Of a stretch of DNA of 64,000 nucleotides, positions 53,227 to 61,551 are shown piece by piece. Made by a program: the position numbers and the translations under genes. Location: contig CBDCGU010000003.1 in the NCBI GenBank assembly GCA_965216945.1, positions 1,612,001-1,676,000 on the forward strand. Reading direction: 5' to 3'. This stretch comes from DATHZQ01 sp965216945 (GTDB taxonomy: Bacteria; Actinomycetota; Acidimicrobiia; Spongiisociales; UBA5794). A model generated the notes under the pieces. That model was not told the DNA's origin. It ran no database searches and worked only from the letters and a program-made list of their open reading frames with translations. Numbering within the stretch: position 1 is the first letter of the stretch; the number at the start of each line of letters is the position of its first letter.

Positions 53227-53391
53227 ATGAACACGATCTTGGACACGAGGAACGACACGGCATCCCGGGACGACTTTGCGAGCGCCGAGCGGTCGCTCAC
53301 CGAGGCGGGCATCGCTTTCACGGTCGTGCACGGCTGCCCACACCCGACGTGTGAAGTGTGCCTTCCCGCCGACGTGCCGGTCGCCGCCTGA
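53227..53391 (+). CDS. Small Cys/His protein, 54 residues, unknown function
   Basis: A short frame (54 residues) starts at ATG 53227, MNTILDTRNDTASRDDF, and ends with HGCPHPTCEVCLPADVPVAA. The three cysteines and two histidines in one turn suggest metal binding or a redox site. A TTGATAC element ends about ten bases before the ATG and no ribosome binding site is visible, so a leaderless transcript is possible. No family was recognised. The coding case rests on the promoter-like sequence and the composition of the peptide. Confidence 0.45.
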   Translation: MNTILDTRNDTASRDDFASAERSLTEAGIAFTVVHGCPHPTCEVCLPADVPVAA

Positions 53392-53535
53392 CCGCCCCGG
53401 CGCCGAGCGGAGGCGACTGGCCCGGCACGGCTCGGGCAGGGATACCGTTGGCGGGTGCCGGCGGGCAATCGATGCAACGCGAGCTCACCCAGCTCAAACG
53501 ACGACTCGAGGTCGTCGCCGGGTGACGGTGCCGGC

Positions 53536-55389
53536 TCAGGCGGGGGTCAACCACATGACGAAACCACCACGGGAAGCAAGGGCGGCTTCGTGCGTGTCCC
53601 CCGGCGCCACGACGTGGGTCTCCCACGAGTAGTCGTGCGGCGAGGTTCCGTCGCTGATGACGCGGGCCGCGGCGGGGTGGTCGAGCATGCCGAGCGGGAT
53701 CAGGAGGCGCATGGGCTCGTCCCGTCCGGAGATCGCCGCAACGAACCAGTCGGCGCCCCGGCGGCGGGCGACGACGACGAAGTCTCCCGGCGAGCCGTCG
53801 AGGAAGACGGTCTCGTCCCAAGCCGCCGGCACCGCGGCGAGCATGGCGCGCACGGGCTCCGGACTCCAGCGATACGAGTCGTCGGAGTCGGCGAAGTGCT
53901 GGAGCCCGGATTCGAAGACGACTGAGAGGGCGAGCTCGTGGGCGTTCGTCGTCACGTGCGGGTACCGCTGATCGGAGAACGTCACCGGGGTGTAGTCCAT
54001 CGGCCCGACGACGTTGCGGGTGAAGGGCAGGATCGTGTTGTGCCAAGGGGCGGCAGCGGGATAGTCGTCGCGGAAGCCATACTGCTCGGCGCCCGCGACT
54101 CCTTCCATCGTCATCACATGAGGCCATGTGCGTGGCCAGCCGCGAGGCACGGTCGACCCGTGGAAGTTGACCATCAGCCGGCGCTCCGCGGCATCATGCA
54201 GGATGTCGCTGTACAGCCGGATGCTCTCCTGCTTGTCGCTGTGGAAGAAGTCGACCTTCAAGCCGGCGACACCCCACTCGACCAATCGGTCCATCTCGGC
54301 GCGCCGTGATCGCGGGTCGTGCATCCGATCCCGAGGTTCTTCGGTGACCGTGTTGTGAGGCCCTCCCGAGTTGTACCAGAGGAACACTCCAACCCCGCGT
54401 TCGGCGGCATAGCGAACGAGATCCGCCATCACTCCATCCGCGTGCACGTTCCAGTTGGCGTCGACGAGGGTGTATTCCCAACCGAACTGCTGTGCGAGAT
54501 CCACGTAGGCCCTCAGACGTGCGCGGCTCTTCGGGCTGTCGTGCTCGGACCACCAGCTCCAGGAGACCCTGCCCGGCCGCACCCAGGAGAAGTCGCCGCG
54601 GGCAGGATGGGCGAGAGCGTTGACCAGATCCGAGGAGGCGACTGCAGCGGGATCGTCGCCGAGGATCATCACCCGCCACGGCATGGTCCACGGCATGCGG
54701 TGCGATGGGGCGACATCGCCGATTCCGGCCCCCTCCCCGGCGGCGGGGAAGACGATGCGGTAGCGGGAGCCGTCGCTGGCCAGCCTGCAGCCCACGTAGC
54801 TGGTGTCGAGATCGGACTCGGCGAGCAGGACCCAGCCCGCGGGCGTATCGAACAGCGCGGGCATGTTGAAGGTCGTTGCGGAGCCTGGATCGTCGCTCGG
54901 TACACCGTTGAGGTACAGATTCTCGTAGGCCGGTGCGGCGTAGCCGGGTGATTGCATCGGCTGCAGCCAGGCTCGCACGTCGCCGGCGAAGCCGAACGAC
55001 GTGGTCTCCTCGAGGAGTTGCAGGGTGGACGGGTTGTCGGCCGAGAAGCGGTAGCGAAACGCAACCCCGTCGTCGGCAGCACAAGCCACGACGTCGAAGC
55101 GGGCGCCCTCCGGTTCGCGGAACGTGAGGACACGCTGCTCTGCCCGCAGCGCCCCCTGACGGCGTTTGCCGTGGGCCATGGTGTACGGGACGTCCACACG
55201 CACCGGCTCCCCCAGGCCAGTGCTCTCGAGCCGCGAGACGAAGCTCGCATCGCTGCGCACGAGACCCATACGACCGGCGGACACGACGGTGGCATCGTCG
55301 CGGGTCGTTTCGAAGCCGATCTCTCCGGCGGCGTCCAGCCACACCGTGAGCGCGTTGCGCCCATCGGGTGACCGCGTCACGCATCTCAT
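53536..55389 (-). CDS. Glycoside hydrolase family 97 (alpha-galactosidase/alpha-glucosidase type)
   Basis: The 617-residue enzyme has the N-terminal beta-sandwich (residues about 1-250) and TIM barrel of GH97. GLKVDFFHSDKQ holds D380 at the position of the nucleophile in retaining GH97 alpha-galactosidases, and HVMTMEGVAGAEQYG holds a candidate acid/base glutamate (E429). Inverting SusB-type members lack that aspartate, so a retaining enzyme is inferred. There is no signal peptide, so it may act on imported oligosaccharides. The ATG at 55389 has AGGGG upstream. Confidence 0.87.
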   Translation of the reverse strand: MRCVTRSPDGRNALTVWLDAAGEIGFETTRDDATVVSAGRMGLVRSDASFVSRLESTGLGEPVRVDVPYTMAHGKRRQGALRAEQRVLTFREPEGARFDVVACAADDGVAFRYRFSADNPSTLQLLEETTSFGFAGDVRAWLQPMQSPGYAAPAYENLYLNGVPSDDPGSATTFNMPALFDTPAGWVLLAESDLDTSYVGCRLASDGSRYRIVFPAAGEGAGIGDVAPSHRMPWTMPWRVMILGDDPAAVASSDLVNALAHPARGDFSWVRPGRVSWSWWSEHDSPKSRARLRAYVDLAQQFGWEYTLVDANWNVHADGVMADLVRYAAERGVGVFLWYNSGGPHNTVTEEPRDRMHDPRSRRAEMDRLVEWGVAGLKVDFFHSDKQESIRLYSDILHDAAERRLMVNFHGSTVPRGWPRTWPHVMTMEGVAGAEQYGFRDDYPAAAPWHNTILPFTRNVVGPMDYTPVTFSDQRYPHVTTNAHELALSVVFESGLQHFADSDDSYRWSPEPVRAMLAAVPAAWDETVFLDGSPGDFVVVARRRGADWFVAAISGRDEPMRLLIPLGMLDHPAAARVISDGTSPHDYSWETHVVAPGDTHEAALASRGGFVMWLTPA

Positions 55390-55544
55390 GCCGAGCCCCT
55401 CGTTCGACTGCGCCGCTATGCAGCGTCAGCCCTTCGTGGAGCCCGGTGTGAGCCCGGCGACAACCGACGCTGCAACGGGGCAAACACTATCAGCGTGGCT
55501 CTCGCGGCCGGCAGCGAGCCGGCAGCAATCACGCCGGTACTCCG

Positions 55545-56438
55545 TCACGCCGGAGCCGCGGCCAGCCTTCGCGTGGTCCGTAGCTGGTCCCTGGCGAACA
55601 CCACGAGTGCGATCCACACCATCGTGAAGCCGAACGCCTGACCAGTCAGCGGTGTTTCGCCATAGAGGAGCACGCCGACGATGAGTTGGAGGGTCGGGGC
55701 GATGTACTGCAGGAGACCCATCGTCGACAGCGGAATCCGCTGCACCCCTGCACCGAACATCCAGAGGGGCACCACGGTGGCGAGACCGGCAGCGAGGAAC
55801 CACACCGCCGTCGCCGGGCTGCGAGTGAAGTTGGACTCGCCGGCCGACACGAGCCACATCACGTACCCGAGCCCTGGGAGCGCCAGCAGGGCCGTCTCCC
55901 CCAGCAGGCCGGGCAGCGCCGGCGCCGATCCGGGGAGCTTCTTCAGGAGTCCGTAGAGGCCGAAGCTCACCGCCAGGGTCAGGGACACCCACGGTAGAAC
56001 GCCCAGCAGCAATGTCATGCCAAAGACGCCGACGGCGGCGATCGTGACCGCGATGCGCTGCGCCGGGCGCAGATGCTCCCGCAGCACGATCACGCCGAGC
56101 GCCACGGACACCAACGGGTTCATGAAATAGCCGAGACTCGCCTCGAGGATGCGCTCGTTGGTCACAGCCCACAAGAACACGCCCCAGTTGGTGAGGATCA
56201 ACACCGCCCCGAGCGCGGCCAGAGCGATGGTCCGACGAGACGAGTATGCCGTTCGGAGCCGTCGCCACCCGCGCTGCACCGCCACGACGGCGAGCATGAT
56301 GGGTACGGCCCACACCACACGATGCGCCAGGATCTCCGTGGAACGGACGTCCGCGACGAGTTTCCAGAAGATCGGCGAGAGGCCCCAGGCCACGTAGGCC
56401 CCGATGCCCAGCCACATCCCGGCTCGTTGTTGACTCAC
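55545..56438 (-). CDS. rarD: RarD-type EamA transporter
   Basis: The 297-residue protein has ten transmembrane helices in two EamA repeats. The N-terminus GMWLGIGAYVAWGLSPIFWKLV and the STEILAHRVVW and NWGVFLWAV motifs are diagnostic for RarD, the chloramphenicol-sensitivity protein of uncertain substrate. The GTG at 56438 has AGGAG just upstream. It is divergent from the DinB-family gene. Confidence 0.92.
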   Translation of the reverse strand: MSQQRAGMWLGIGAYVAWGLSPIFWKLVADVRSTEILAHRVVWAVPIMLAVVAVQRGWRRLRTAYSSRRTIALAALGAVLILTNWGVFLWAVTNERILEASLGYFMNPLVSVALGVIVLREHLRPAQRIAVTIAAVGVFGMTLLLGVLPWVSLTLAVSFGLYGLLKKLPGSAPALPGLLGETALLALPGLGYVMWLVSAGESNFTRSPATAVWFLAAGLATVVPLWMFGAGVQRIPLSTMGLLQYIAPTLQLIVGVLLYGETPLTGQAFGFTMVWIALVVFARDQLRTTRRLAAAPA

Positions 56439-56569
56439 ACCGCTCCTGCGCGTCGAGGGCCCGATTCTCCCACGGGCGGCACCGGCCCCGTCATCTGCCA
56501 CCTGCGCATCCGGGTGACCTCGCAGGACGCGGTACACCGCTTCGAGCCGGCAGCTGCCACGATGGGCGG

Positions 56570-57037
56570 ATGATCGATCGCGACTCCTACCTCTTCTTCG
56601 TCGATCGTGCCCTCGACGGCATGATCGAGATCGTCACCGGGCTGGGCGACGACCTCGCCAACCGTACACCCGGGATCCCCGGAGCCAACTCGCCCTATGC
56701 CCTGCTGACGCATTGCCTGGGCGTCATGGAGTACTGGGCCGGAGCCCTGGTGGCCGGGAGGACCGTTCACCGAGATCGCGATGCAGAGTTCGTCGCGGCC
56801 GGCCCGGTGGCAGGGCTCGTTGCGGCTGCCGAGGCTGCGCGCACTCAGTTGCGGCACGATGTCGACGCCGCCGACCTCGGTGGTGAGCTGCGCGGGATTC
56901 CGCCGCCAACCTACCGAGGCCCCGGAATCCTCCTGACTCAGGCGGGGGCCCTCCAGCACGTGTACGAGGAGCTCGCACAGCACCACGGCCAGATGGAAGT
57001 GATCCGCGACGCCATCGTGGTCGCAGACCGAACATGA
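56570..57037 (+). CDS. DinB/DUF664-type protein
   Basis: The 155-residue protein has the helical-bundle pattern SPYALLTHCLGVMEYWAGAL, with the first metal histidine, and a C-terminal HVYEELAQHHGQMEVIRD holding two further histidines. Such proteins are thiol-S-transferases of the mycothiol or bacillithiol type, or unassigned. It overlaps the following aminotransferase gene by 4 bases (ATGA). The ATG is at 56570. Confidence 0.8.
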   Translation: MIDRDSYLFFVDRALDGMIEIVTGLGDDLANRTPGIPGANSPYALLTHCLGVMEYWAGALVAGRTVHRDRDAEFVAAGPVAGLVAAAEAARTQLRHDVDAADLGGELRGIPPPTYRGPGILLTQAGALQHVYEELAQHHGQMEVIRDAIVVADRT

Positions 57038-58179
57038 CCGGTTTCGAGTATCTCGACCCGGCGTGGCTGCGAGCCAAGCCGGGGCTGAAGTGGTCCCGAC
57101 CTCGACCGGCGCTGGCGGCATGGGTTGCGGATATGGACTTCCCCATCCCTCCGCCGGTTGCCGCGGCGCTGCACCGCACGGTCGACGGAGGCGATCTGGG
57201 ATATCCCAATCTCGATGACGGCAACCCGCTCGCCGTTCCGTTCACCGACCGAATGCGAACCCGCCACGGTTGGGAACCGGACCCGGCCCGGGTCTGGACC
57301 TTCACCGACGTCCTCAACGCCGTACAGGCGATCCTCCACATGACGACCGAGCCGGGCGACGCCGTGGCGGTGCACGCCCCTACCTACCCACCCTTTCTTG
57401 CGACGCTCGATCGGATGCAACGACCCTCGTCGCCCATCCCGTTTCGCGCCACGCCGGAGGGGTGGCGTGTCGATCCGATCTCCGCCGAGCGGACGCTGCG
57501 GAACGCGCGAGTCCTGCTTCTCGTCAACCCGCACAACCCGACCGGACGCGTGCTTACTCGACCCGAGTTGGAGATCCTGGCAGAGCTCGCCGCAGAGCAC
57601 GACATGCTGGTGATCGCAGATGAGGTACATGCCGAGTTGGTCTACCCCGGGCATACTCACATCCCCTTTGCCTCGCTCAACGACGACGCAGCCCGGCGGA
57701 CGGTGACGCTGACCTCGGCGTCGAAGACCTTCAACCTCGCCGGCATTCGCACGGCGGTCGCCCACGTCGGCCACGATGCAGCCTGGCGAGGACTGGAGGA
57801 GCGTCCAGAGCGCCTGTGGGGCGCCGTTGCCAATCTGAGCGTCGCCGCCACGCTTGCCGCGTGGAACGAAGGCGATGACTGGCTTTCCGGCCTGCTCACC
57901 CGTCTCGACACGAATCGCGGCACGCTCACCGAATTTGTCGCCGAACGCATGCCCGCAGTGCGCTGTCACTCACCCGAAGGCACCTATCTCGGCTGGCTCG
58001 ACTACTCGGCAACGTCACTCGGCGACGATCCCGCCGGGGCATTGCTGCGCCGGGCCGGCGTCGCCCTCAGCCCCGGCCTGCATTTTGGGCCGGCAGGCGC
58101 CGGCTTCGCCCGGCTCAACTTCGCAACGGCGCCCAACGTTCTGGAGGAGCTGCTGGAGCGCATCGCCCGAGTGCTGTGA
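57034..58179 (+). CDS. Class I/II aminotransferase, MalY/PatB type (C-S lyase-like)
   Basis: The 381-residue PLP enzyme has the segment NPHNPTGRVLTRPELE. The PLP lysine lies in TLTSASKTFNLAGIRTAVA, and the N-terminal DPAWLRAKPGLKW resembles the N-terminal region of MalY/PatB cystathionine beta-lyases. It may cleave C-S bonds or transaminate amino acids; the exact reaction cannot be read. Coupling with the DinB gene suggests a role in thiol handling. It converges on the Hsp70-like gene, with one base between the stops. Confidence 0.85.
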   Translation: MTGFEYLDPAWLRAKPGLKWSRPRPALAAWVADMDFPIPPPVAAALHRTVDGGDLGYPNLDDGNPLAVPFTDRMRTRHGWEPDPARVWTFTDVLNAVQAILHMTTEPGDAVAVHAPTYPPFLATLDRMQRPSSPIPFRATPEGWRVDPISAERTLRNARVLLLVNPHNPTGRVLTRPELEILAELAAEHDMLVIADEVHAELVYPGHTHIPFASLNDDAARRTVTLTSASKTFNLAGIRTAVAHVGHDAAWRGLEERPERLWGAVANLSVAATLAAWNEGDDWLSGLLTRLDTNRGTLTEFVAERMPAVRCHSPEGTYLGWLDYSATSLGDDPAGALLRRAGVALSPGLHFGPAGAGFARLNFATAPNVLEELLERIARVL

Positions 58180-58180
58180 C

Positions 58181-60052
58181 TCAATCGTCGGGCAGGTCGA
58201 GGCAATGGACATGCATCGGATCGAGCACGGCGTGCCCGTTCGTCGCCACCGTGGCACACATCTGTCGTGCAGCTGCCGGCCGGTCGGAGACCCGCCAGCC
58301 CGTGAACGGGGAAGGCGTGTCGTAGAGCTTCCACGGACCGGCACCAGGCACACCCGCTTCGGTCACGGGCACGGTGTCGAAGAAGAAGTGGATGTGGTGG
58401 GAGGCCGGATCGCTGCCGATGAGCGGCTCGAAATCCGTCCGGTAGGTGATGTGGTACGCCCCGTCGACCACCGTGATTGCATCGATGATGACGTCGAGGC
58501 CGTCCTCCGGTGACAGTGTGGTGGTCGTGACCGCCGGTAGCGTCGTGGTTGGCGACGCCGTGGTCGACGTCGTCGTGCTGGTCGTGCTCTCCGCGGCGTC
58601 AGGCATCACGACCGCACTGTCTCCCGCGGCCGCCACGGGCGGGGCCGTCGTTGTGGCATCGCTGGCCTCGCCGGCCGCCGGACTGGAGCTCAACGCGGCG
58701 ATACCGATCACGGCGGCCGCCACGATGGCGGCAGCCACACCTCCGATGGCAAACCAGGGACGCGATCGCTCGGAGCCCTTGTGCGGCGAGTCGATCGCAG
58801 CAAACGCGGTCGATGCGTCGTCGGGGACCGGTGGAGTTGGGGCAGCGTCCGCGGCGCCTGCCGTGGCCAGCACGGCAACGGGTACGCCCTCACTGGGGGC
58901 CGTATCGTCCACGACCTCGGGCGCCGGCTCGGGAGGGGCAGCGGCGATCGCCGCATCCGCCGGTGCGACCACTGGGGCGACGAGATCGGTCGATGCTGCG
59001 GCCAGTGCCGCCCCGAGAGCAACGGTGTGCTTGGGGTGGACATCGACCGCGATGGGTCTGCCCAGCTCTGCGCCGACCATCTCCGCGATCAACGGAATCC
59101 TCGAGGAGCCGCCGACCAGGAGCACGGTCGTGAGGTCCTCGGGCTCGACCGCCGCGCTGCGCAAGGCGCGTCGCAACGCCTCGATCGTCTGATTGATCGA
59201 GGGTCGGATCATCGCCTCGAACTCCGACCGGGTCAGCCGGACCTCCGTTTGCAGGCTCGGCAGCAGGATCGGTATCGACACGTCCGTGTCGCTGGAGAGG
59301 GCTTCCTTGGCCGCAACGCACTCCTGGCGAAGCCGCGCCACCGCCTGCACCGTGGCGGGATCCTGCGGGTCGAGCCCGTCCAACTCGGGACCGGTGAACC
59401 GCATCGCATGCTGGAAGATGGCCTCGTCGAAGTCGATGCCCCCCAGACGCTCGACACCCTCCACCTGTCCCAAGAGCTCGAACGGGCGCTCGCCGTCCGT
59501 CTTGCGCAGCACCGCAGCGTCGAATGTGCCGCCACCCAGGTCGTACACCGCCACGACCTCCCCGGCGAGCAGTCGCTCCGTGGCTGCGTAGTGGATGGCA
59601 GCGGCCTCGGGTTCGGTGAGGATGGTCACGTCGCCGGCGTCGGCCATACGGACCGCCTGGTGCAGCACGTCGACCTTGTACGGGCCCCAGTTGGCCGGGT
59701 GCGTGAGTGCGATACCGGCCGGCGGCTCGCCTTGCCGCTCGTTCACCTCTGCAAGCACACGCCGCAGGAGCTCGGCGGTGAGGCTGTCTGCCGAGTACGG
59801 CGTGACCCCGACCATGACCGGTGTGGTGTCGCCGACACGGCGCTTGAACTCGCGCACCACCCGGGAGGGGTCGCTGAGCCCGCGCCGGATGGCTGATTCG
59901 CCGGTGAGCACGTCGCCGTCATCCTTGAAGAAGAGCACAGACGGCACGACGGCGGAGCGGTCGCCAAGCGTGACGATCTCGGCCCTCCCGTCCCGTACAA
60001 GCGCTGCACCGACATACGTCGTGCCTAAGTCGATTCCGAGGTAGTAGGTCAT
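58181..60052 (-). CDS. Membrane-anchored Hsp70-like protein with extracellular domain
   Basis: The 623-residue protein has a full actin/Hsp70 ATPase domain (1-350): phosphate-1 loop GIDLGTT (6-12), phosphate-2 DLGGGTFD (171-178) and adenosine motif VGGSSRIP (313-320). There is no Hsp70 peptide-binding domain. After a Pro/Ala-rich linker comes one transmembrane helix (433-455), a Thr/Ser-rich extracellular stalk (about 466-514) and a C-terminal domain of about 110 residues with two cysteines (QMCATV, VHCLDL). The topology places the ATPase inside and the sensor domain outside. The ATG at 60052 has AGGGGG six bases upstream. It is divergent from the iniB-like gene. Confidence 0.88.
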   Translation of the reverse strand: MTYYLGIDLGTTYVGAALVRDGRAEIVTLGDRSAVVPSVLFFKDDGDVLTGESAIRRGLSDPSRVVREFKRRVGDTTPVMVGVTPYSADSLTAELLRRVLAEVNERQGEPPAGIALTHPANWGPYKVDVLHQAVRMADAGDVTILTEPEAAAIHYAATERLLAGEVVAVYDLGGGTFDAAVLRKTDGERPFELLGQVEGVERLGGIDFDEAIFQHAMRFTGPELDGLDPQDPATVQAVARLRQECVAAKEALSSDTDVSIPILLPSLQTEVRLTRSEFEAMIRPSINQTIEALRRALRSAAVEPEDLTTVLLVGGSSRIPLIAEMVGAELGRPIAVDVHPKHTVALGAALAAASTDLVAPVVAPADAAIAAAPPEPAPEVVDDTAPSEGVPVAVLATAGAADAAPTPPVPDDASTAFAAIDSPHKGSERSRPWFAIGGVAAAIVAAAVIGIAALSSSPAAGEASDATTTAPPVAAAGDSAVVMPDAAESTTSTTTSTTASPTTTLPAVTTTTLSPEDGLDVIIDAITVVDGAYHITYRTDFEPLIGSDPASHHIHFFFDTVPVTEAGVPGAGPWKLYDTPSPFTGWRVSDRPAAARQMCATVATNGHAVLDPMHVHCLDLPDD

Positions 60053-60173
60053 CGTCATCCCCCTGGGTCGTGTCCCATCGTTCCCGATGGCTCGGGTGGT
60101 TCTCTCCCGCGGCCGGGGCCGCTCGTCAGTGGTGTACCGCAGATGCGCCGGCATGGGCATACCCAAACCGGAT

Positions 60174-60192
60174 ATGAGTAGCCCCTACTCAT
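60174..60192. promoter_or_regulatory. 19-bp palindromic operator between the Hsp70-like and iniB-like genes
   Basis: ATGAGTAG-CCC-CTACTCAT is a perfect 8-bp inverted repeat with a 3-base centre. Each half contains TACTCAT, which fits the NarL/LuxR-type heptamer TACYYMT. A second, shorter repeat TGGG-CATA-CCCA lies at 60154-60165. It could regulate both divergent genes. Confidence 0.6.
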
Positions 60193-60305
60193 GCCACCTG
60201 GTCCGATCTCGGATATCCCTCTTGGCATGGACCGCCACCCACAAGACCGGTGGTGCGGAAGACGGTCGGAACCACCGACCGCAACTCGAACAAAGGGGGA
60301 TTCCC

Positions 60306-61484
60306 ATGTCCATGTTGCAGGACTTCTTCTCCTTCCTGACCGAACTGTTCCAGGAGGGTGAGGAGATGGACCACGAGACGGTGAAAGAACGCCTCGCCGA
60401 AGAGGGCTACGAGGACGTCACCGCCTACGACGTGAAAGAGGCCGTGAGCCTGATGTACGAGGAAGGCAGCGTGTTCAACTCGCAGCAGTCGTCGTATCTG
60501 GACGCCTACACCGGCGGCAACGCCGTCGACCAGAGCTTCAACGCGGGTGACATCGGTGTCGTCAACGCACCGAGTGTTGCACAGACCGGCGGGTCCTCAG
60601 GAGGGGGCAGCTCCTCCGGTGGCGGCTACCCGGCACCGCCACCTCCGCCTCCCATGGATCCCGGCGAGGGATACACCCCGCTGGATGCCGCAGTGGAACA
60701 GATCATCTACGTCAACAACATCACCAACAACACGACGGTCAACGATCAGGACGTGTTCGAGGACAACGACATCGTCACCGATGCGTCGGTCAATCAGACG
60801 CTCCTCGCCGCCGGTGATGTCCACCAGGACTTCGACACGACGGTCGTTGGTGAGGAAGGAATCGCCGTCGACGGCCCGGTCGAGGACTCGAACCTCGTCA
60901 CCGGCGACAACGAGGGCTACATCATGGACGATGTCGAGGACAGCGCCTTCGTGGGCGGCGACAACTCGGGCGTCAATGCGGTCGGCTCCAACGTCGAGGG
61001 CAACGCCCTCGGTGACCACAACACGGTGTTGAGCGACGCGGACGGCAACGCAGTAGGCGACAACGCGGCGGCGCTCAACGTCGGCGGCAACACCAATGCC
61101 CCGACGGCACTGGGTGGCGACGCCATCTACGCCGATAGCAGCGCCGTCGAGACCGGTGACGGCGACCAAGCCGCCATCGCCGACTCCGCCGTCGGGAGCG
61201 CCGGCTTCGGATCGGGAGATGCCACCAACACGACGATCAGCGACAACTACATCGATGATTCGGCCGTGCAGACCGGCGACTACAACGAAGCCGATGTTGC
61301 CCCGACGGAGACGCTGGATGCCAGCATCGACGTCGTGGCCATCGACGACAGCGCCCTCATCGGATCCGGGGTCAGCGCCGACGGCGACGCCACGGGAGAA
61401 GTCGACCTCGACCTGGATCTCACCGAGATCGAGGTCACGGCCGAAGCGGAGCCGGAGCCAGAGCCCGAACCGGCAGGCTCCTGA
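60306..61484 (+). CDS. IniB-like acidic repeat protein
   Basis: The 392-residue protein has an N-terminal helical domain (about residues 1-55, MLQDFFSFLTELFQEGEEMD) of the type found in IniB, then a linker of Gly, Ser and Pro (SSGGGSSSGGG, PAPPPPPP). The rest is a long Asn/Asp/Gly/Val-rich repeat region (about 125-345) with units such as GDNSGVNAVGSNVEGNALGDHNTV and AVGDNAAALNVGG, suggestive of a beta-solenoid. The tail is acidic and ends EPEPEPEPAGS. No signal peptide is visible. AAAGGGGG precedes the ATG at 60306. The function is unknown; by position it belongs to an iniBAC-type operon. Confidence 0.8.
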   Translation: MSMLQDFFSFLTELFQEGEEMDHETVKERLAEEGYEDVTAYDVKEAVSLMYEEGSVFNSQQSSYLDAYTGGNAVDQSFNAGDIGVVNAPSVAQTGGSSGGGSSSGGGYPAPPPPPPMDPGEGYTPLDAAVEQIIYVNNITNNTTVNDQDVFEDNDIVTDASVNQTLLAAGDVHQDFDTTVVGEEGIAVDGPVEDSNLVTGDNEGYIMDDVEDSAFVGGDNSGVNAVGSNVEGNALGDHNTVLSDADGNAVGDNAAALNVGGNTNAPTALGGDAIYADSSAVETGDGDQAAIADSAVGSAGFGSGDATNTTISDNYIDDSAVQTGDYNEADVAPTETLDASIDVVAIDDSALIGSGVSADGDATGEVDLDLDLTEIEVTAEAEPEPEPEPAGS

Positions 61485-61497
61485 GGGGGGAGCCTTG

Positions 61498-61532
61498 GGG
61501 GAAGACCGCATTGCACTCGTGCGGTCTTCCCC
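61498..61532 (+). terminator. 13-bp hairpin between the iniB-like and iniA-like genes
   Basis: GGGGAAGACCGCA and TGCGGTCTTCCCC form a perfect 13-bp stem with a 9-base loop, 14 bases after the iniB-like stop and 20 bases before the next start. It may partially terminate transcription or protect the upstream mRNA. Confidence 0.65.
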
Positions 61533-61551
61533 ACCAGGGCGTCGACGCACC

